A stretch of DNA of 64,000 nt, from NCBI GenBank assembly GCA_019671005.1, contig CM033723.1:13717254-13781253 (forward strand), read 5' to 3'. Below are positions 60,806 through 64,000 of the stretch, one piece after another. Source of the DNA: Hibiscus mutabilis. Its lineage: Eukaryota > Streptophyta > Magnoliopsida > Malvales > Malvaceae. Position 1 is the stretch's first letter. Each line of letters opens with the position of its first letter. The notes under the pieces are model-generated. The model saw only the letters and a program-made list of their open reading frames with translations, was not told where the DNA came from and did not search any database. Position numbers and translations under genes: made by a program.

Positions 60806-61672
60806 AGGAGGAGTACCTTTGTTGATGCTGTCATTTTTCTCAAATATCCCCCACTCCACTACATCCATCACCGCTTTGGAAACACAGACGTTTTCGGGTT
60901 TTGATTGGTTGTCTGGAATAATCTCCAATTAGGCATTCAAAGATTTGCATGGTTATATGATAAATTCAGTTGTTATATTTTATATGGTATGGTCCATTCA
61001 CTTTATTACATCATGGTTTTTATGCTCACTAGTGAAAACAAGTCAATATCAAGGTTCTTATGCCAGCTAAAGGGATTTCTTTATATCAACTTTATTTCCA
61101 GATAGTTTGTTTCATCCATTTGTGTGTTATTAGATAACGAGATTTGAGCTTAAATCGACCAGAATACATTTCGGATTAGAATAATTTCAAGCTTTGGGGA
61201 TTTAATTCCATGACCAAATTCGGTGTTTGTGTTGCGAGCTGAAAGATTCTGGTAGAGAAGTAAAGGTGTGAGCCCCCAAGGAATAGGCTCAAAACAAAAG
61301 ATGTTAGCCACAAGATGGACGGGGCAGCATTTATTTGAATGCCACAAATCCATGGCGCTTTTCACTTTTTTGGATTCCCTTGGGGTCTCCGTCTCACTCA
61401 CTTTTCTCCTTCCCTCACGGTTCACACTTGCAGTATCAAACTCCACCTTCCCTTGCTTCACTCTTTCAGTAAGGGAAAGTGTTCTCATTTCAACCCTTTA
61501 TGTTTGGCTGCCTATGGATGTGGATTTGGCGAAACCCATACATTATAACTCCTCTTAAACTATGGTGCTAATGGAGTTAGCAGCTCGTGAGCAGTTTGAA
61601 CCCTATTCGGTTAAAATTCGGTCAACGCTCCGTTCGAGTTGAACCCTTGATAATGGGCATACACCTTGTAGA
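60806..61672. other. intergenic sequence, no supported gene
   Basis: Open frames of ~70-110 codons overlap on both strands at 61150-61560 (less AT-rich), but none has recognisable motifs. They may be decayed coding sequence; I cannot assign a product. Confidence 0.3.
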
Positions 61673-61745
61673 CAAAGCGATTTGAACCCGTATCTCCTAG
61701 GATGAATATCATCCACTTTTTCCACTGGGACACTTATTGGTTCAA
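61673..61745 (-). repeat. tRNA-like SINE head
   Basis: The minus strand reads GTGTCCCAGTGGAAAAAG (box-A-like), a GGATG-ATATT-CATCC stem-loop, and GGGTTCAAATCGC (box-B-like) with tRNA-like spacing. SINE ends and duplications were not located. Confidence 0.4.
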
Positions 61746-62154
61746 CAGCTCATTAATTATTATTTTTATAATATATTAGTTCAACATATTTGTAGATTGT
61801 TACATTGAAGTTTAGATTTTGGAACCGCTTCACACACTAGATTTTACATAAATTAAAAAAACAAGGAAAAAAATCCGGCAAGCTTAACAAGCAACGAGTC
61901 GAGTAGAGCAACGATTTTCTTTAATGAGCATGAGTCGAACAGATATTTATCGAACTTATTGAGTATCGAGCCGAATCGAGCACGAAACGAATAATTTTAG
62001 AGTTGAATCTAACACTATTTAACTCATGACCAACTCGCTCGATAAGCACCCCTATCTAAAATTGATTATTTTCATTGCAATCTCCTTCCTATGATCATTT
62101 AGTGTTATAAACCATAACTTGCCCCTTTTAGAAGTGTTCGTTTTCACTTACAAT
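61746..62154. other. intergenic sequence
   Basis: No gene. 61880-62050 contains repeated 'gagtcga/gagcat/cgaat' phrases suggestive of an old repeat. Confidence 0.3.
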
Positions 62155-62162
62155 CTTCTTTA

Positions 62163-63371
62163 AGGTGGCGGATCTAGAAATATTTTTGAAGGTGGGCACA
62201 CATATATTAATATCATGTTTGAATTCGGTTCGTTTATTATTTAGTATATTCGAGATCGGTTCTTTTAGCTTCCGCGAACTTGTTCGTTTAGCATTTGCGA
62301 ACTTGTTTAACGTTCAGGAACAAGTTTGCTTAATGTTAATGAACATGTTCATTTATATGTTCGCAAACATAAGCAACTAGGTATAAATAAGTTAACAATG
62401 CTCATTCACAAAGGTGTAAAATAAGTTATCAATGCAAACATTAGTGAATTAGAAAGCAACGGTGTAAATAACTTGTCAACCCTGACTATATGGTGGATCC
62501 ACCACTATGATTAATAGTATATAATTTAAAGTTTGTTTAAAAAGCAGAAAACAATGTAATCATTTACAACTTACAAAGACGAACTTATATAACATCTTGA
62601 TGATGTGGACAATTTTATGCAAACATTTGCTTCCTCCATGTCATGGTGATTGAGTACAATGCAAAGCATACAATTTACGCTAGCCATAAAAACACATTAA
62701 TGAATCAGAATTTTTTAAATTACAATTTACAAATCAATGTGATATATAATACCTACAAGGCTACAACAAATTTGAAACAACTCAATTTGTGCCCATTACC
62801 AATTTATATTCAATCAATAGAAAGCAATAACAAAAATATATGTCTTTGTTAAATTGATTCAGCGAAATTAGTATAAAGAATTATCAATTTATAAAGTCAT
62901 TTTTTTTACTTCTACTATCAATTAATTTAATCTCTAACTCAAAATCTAAAGTTAGAAAAGGAAAAGGTAAACATAAATTCACTAAATAATTAATTATTAT
63001 ATCCTATTTATATTGCTACAGTTGTAAGACAAAAAAATAAAAGGTCTTGAATTCTTGAAATCTTGTAAAACAAAATTTAAATAGTAATTAAAATCTATTT
63101 CTATATGTTGACTAAATGAACTGAACTCAAATGAATTGTTTTTAGACTTTAAAAAGAACAAGTTACTACTTATGGACATCTTTAGTCTGTTTTTATTATA
63201 ATTTATAGGTGAGCGGGGACAAATAAAATTCTAAGGTGGGCAGAAATAAAATTTGAAAAATTTTCAAGATGGACACAACTAAAATTTTAGGGTAGTCACA
63301 ATCAATAAAATAGATAATTAATAGAGAAAAGTTTAGATTCCCACCCTATACAATGGGAGGATCCGCCACTG
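62163..63371. mobile_element. non-autonomous hAT-like element
   Basis: The left end AGGTGGCGGATCT and right end GGATCCGCCACTG are inverted copies. The flanking 8-bp duplication is CTTCTTTA (62155-62162) against CTCCTTTA (63372-63379), one mismatch. An 8-bp duplication and CAGTGGCGGATCC-type ends fit hAT elements. Subterminal 'aaggtgggcacac/aggtgggcagaaa' words repeat at both sides. No transposase frame. It ends about 200 bp upstream of the TATA box of the CONSTANS-like gene. Confidence 0.7.
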
Positions 63372-63569
63372 CTCCTTTATATGTACATCACTTTTTCCCT
63401 TGAACATAGTCGAGTGTGAATCTTTTGGCTTTGAAATCACGTGGAACTTTAATGAAAAAGTAGGAACTTGTGGCTAAAATCCATAGAAAGTTCATTAAAA
63501 ATGTTCTTTTTGATTAACTTTACAAAGCACGCTGTTTAAATCATTTGAATCTTGATCACTTTAAATATA

Positions 63570-63577
63570 CTATAAAT
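63570..63577 (+). promoter_or_regulatory. TATA box of the CONSTANS-like gene
   Basis: CTATAAAT 143 bp upstream of the start codon. Transcription would begin near 63600, giving a 5' UTR of about 120 bases. Confidence 0.5.
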
Positions 63578-63687
63578 ACTTGATATACTGATTCAAAAGC
63601 ACTCAAGATTTTCCCTCTTTCCCAAACTACAAACTTTTTTCAGTCTTCGGATATTTCAAACCTTGTAGAATTCACCCTTTTCCTGAC

Positions 63688-63726
63688 ATGTTGATGTTTC
63701 GACCCGACATGTCACAAGGATGTTGA
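63688..63726 (+). CDS. upstream ORF overlapping the CONSTANS-like start
   Basis: ATG at 63688, with further in-frame ATGs at 63694 and 63709, encodes 12 residues (MLMFRPDMSQGC) and stops at TGA 63724-63726, seven bases past the A of the main ATG at 63720 and in another frame. If the mRNA starts at the predicted site, scanning ribosomes meet these ATGs first, which would lower translation of the main frame. Confidence 0.4.
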   Translation: MLMFRPDMSQGC

Positions 63727-64000
63727 AAGTGAGCTCTGCTGAAGATGATTTCCATAACAATTGGATTCATACTTGCGATTCATGCCAAGCAGCCGCCTGC
63801 ACACTGTATTGCTACACCGACTCGGCTTTCCTCTGCGATGACTGCGATAAACGTATCCATGGTGGCAATCCTATGGCCTTGTCACACCACCGTGTGTGGA
63901 TTTGCGCCGCCTGCGAGACTGCTCCAGCTGCCGTCACCTGCAGTGCTGATGCAGCGTCTCTTTGCATCGATTGCGACATCCAAATACACTCGGTGAACCC
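63720..64000 (+). CDS. COL: CONSTANS-like B-box protein, N-terminal part
   Basis: The frame starts MLKVSSAEDDFHNNW and enters B-box 1 (CDSCQAAACTLYCYTDSAFL ... CDDCDKRIHGGNP) at residues 19-50. B-box 2 (CAACETAPAAVTCSADAASL ... CIDCDIQIHSVNP) follows from about residue 62. The zinc-ligand Cys/His spacing and the MLK start are those of CONSTANS and the group I CONSTANS-like proteins. These are nuclear transcription regulators in photoperiodic flowering and light responses, with a C-terminal CCT domain that would lie outside the window. The start fits because it restores the MLK N-terminus and no in-frame ATG lies upstream before a stop. It is cut by the window edge after 93 codons. Which member (CO or a COL) cannot be told from this part. 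Confidence 0.92.
   Translation, partial: MLKVSSAEDDFHNNWIHTCDSCQAAACTLYCYTDSAFLCDDCDKRIHGGNPMALSHHRVWICAACETAPAAVTCSADAASLCIDCDIQIHSVN

Noticed and set aside
61150..61560. Overlapping frames of 112 (minus) and 96 (plus) residues
   Set aside because: No motif, splice structure or promoter was found, and both strands are open over the same bases; not enough to call a gene.

Overview
The window is plant nuclear DNA: AT-rich, intron-containing genes, and LTR retrotransposons of the plant Ty3/gypsy (Tekay/Del-like, Athila, Tat-like) and Ty1/copia types. The kinase and CONSTANS-like proteins are of eudicot type. A Malvaceae source such as cotton or a relative would fit, but that is only an impression and nothing here proves it.

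Positions 1-51306 are a stack of nested retrotransposons. At the left edge is the 5' half of a minus-strand Ty3/gypsy element (broken gag-pol 1-4256, LTR 4459-7032). It sits inside the 5' LTR of a plus-strand chromodomain gypsy element. That element's 5' LTR remnant (7033-9506), PBS and gag start (to 10054) lie on one side, and its integrase/chromodomain end (46929-47778), PPT and 3.4 kb 3' LTR (47866-51306) on the other. Between these pieces lie, left to right: an LTR fragment (10055-~10500); the tail and LTR of a Tat-like element (~10501-24316), split by a complete Athila element (11211-22437; two LTRs, tRNA-Asp PBS, 5-bp TSD CACTC); broken copia pol/gag (24317-25626), split by a gypsy element with a 4.3 kb LTR (25627-34339); a tandem LTR-interior-LTR-interior-LTR array (34476-46042) whose two interiors are only 324 bp and non-coding; and what looks like the copia LTR U3 (46043-46928). 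Every transposon reading frame seen is broken or degenerate.

Positions 51307-64000 hold the single-copy genes. There is a small unidentified minus-strand ORF (51853-52230) next to a ~38-bp tandem array (52300-53060), then two tRNA-like SINE heads (53768-53954). A six-exon gene for an STK16/ATPK3-type, probably N-acylated protein kinase follows (54839-58158). After it come a small MITE-like piece, a Mutator-like inverted-repeat element (59456-60796), a SINE head (~61675-61740) and a hAT-like element (62163-63371). The window ends in the first exon of a CONSTANS-like B-box gene (63720 to the edge) with an overlapping upstream ORF.

The most unusual signal is a set of degenerate 12-bp palindromes. 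CGTAYCGRTACG-type sites occur as side-by-side pairs spaced 19-21 bp in two unrelated retroelement LTRs. A different palindrome, TTGCCNNGGCAA, is scattered through both LTRs and the coding interior of the Athila element.
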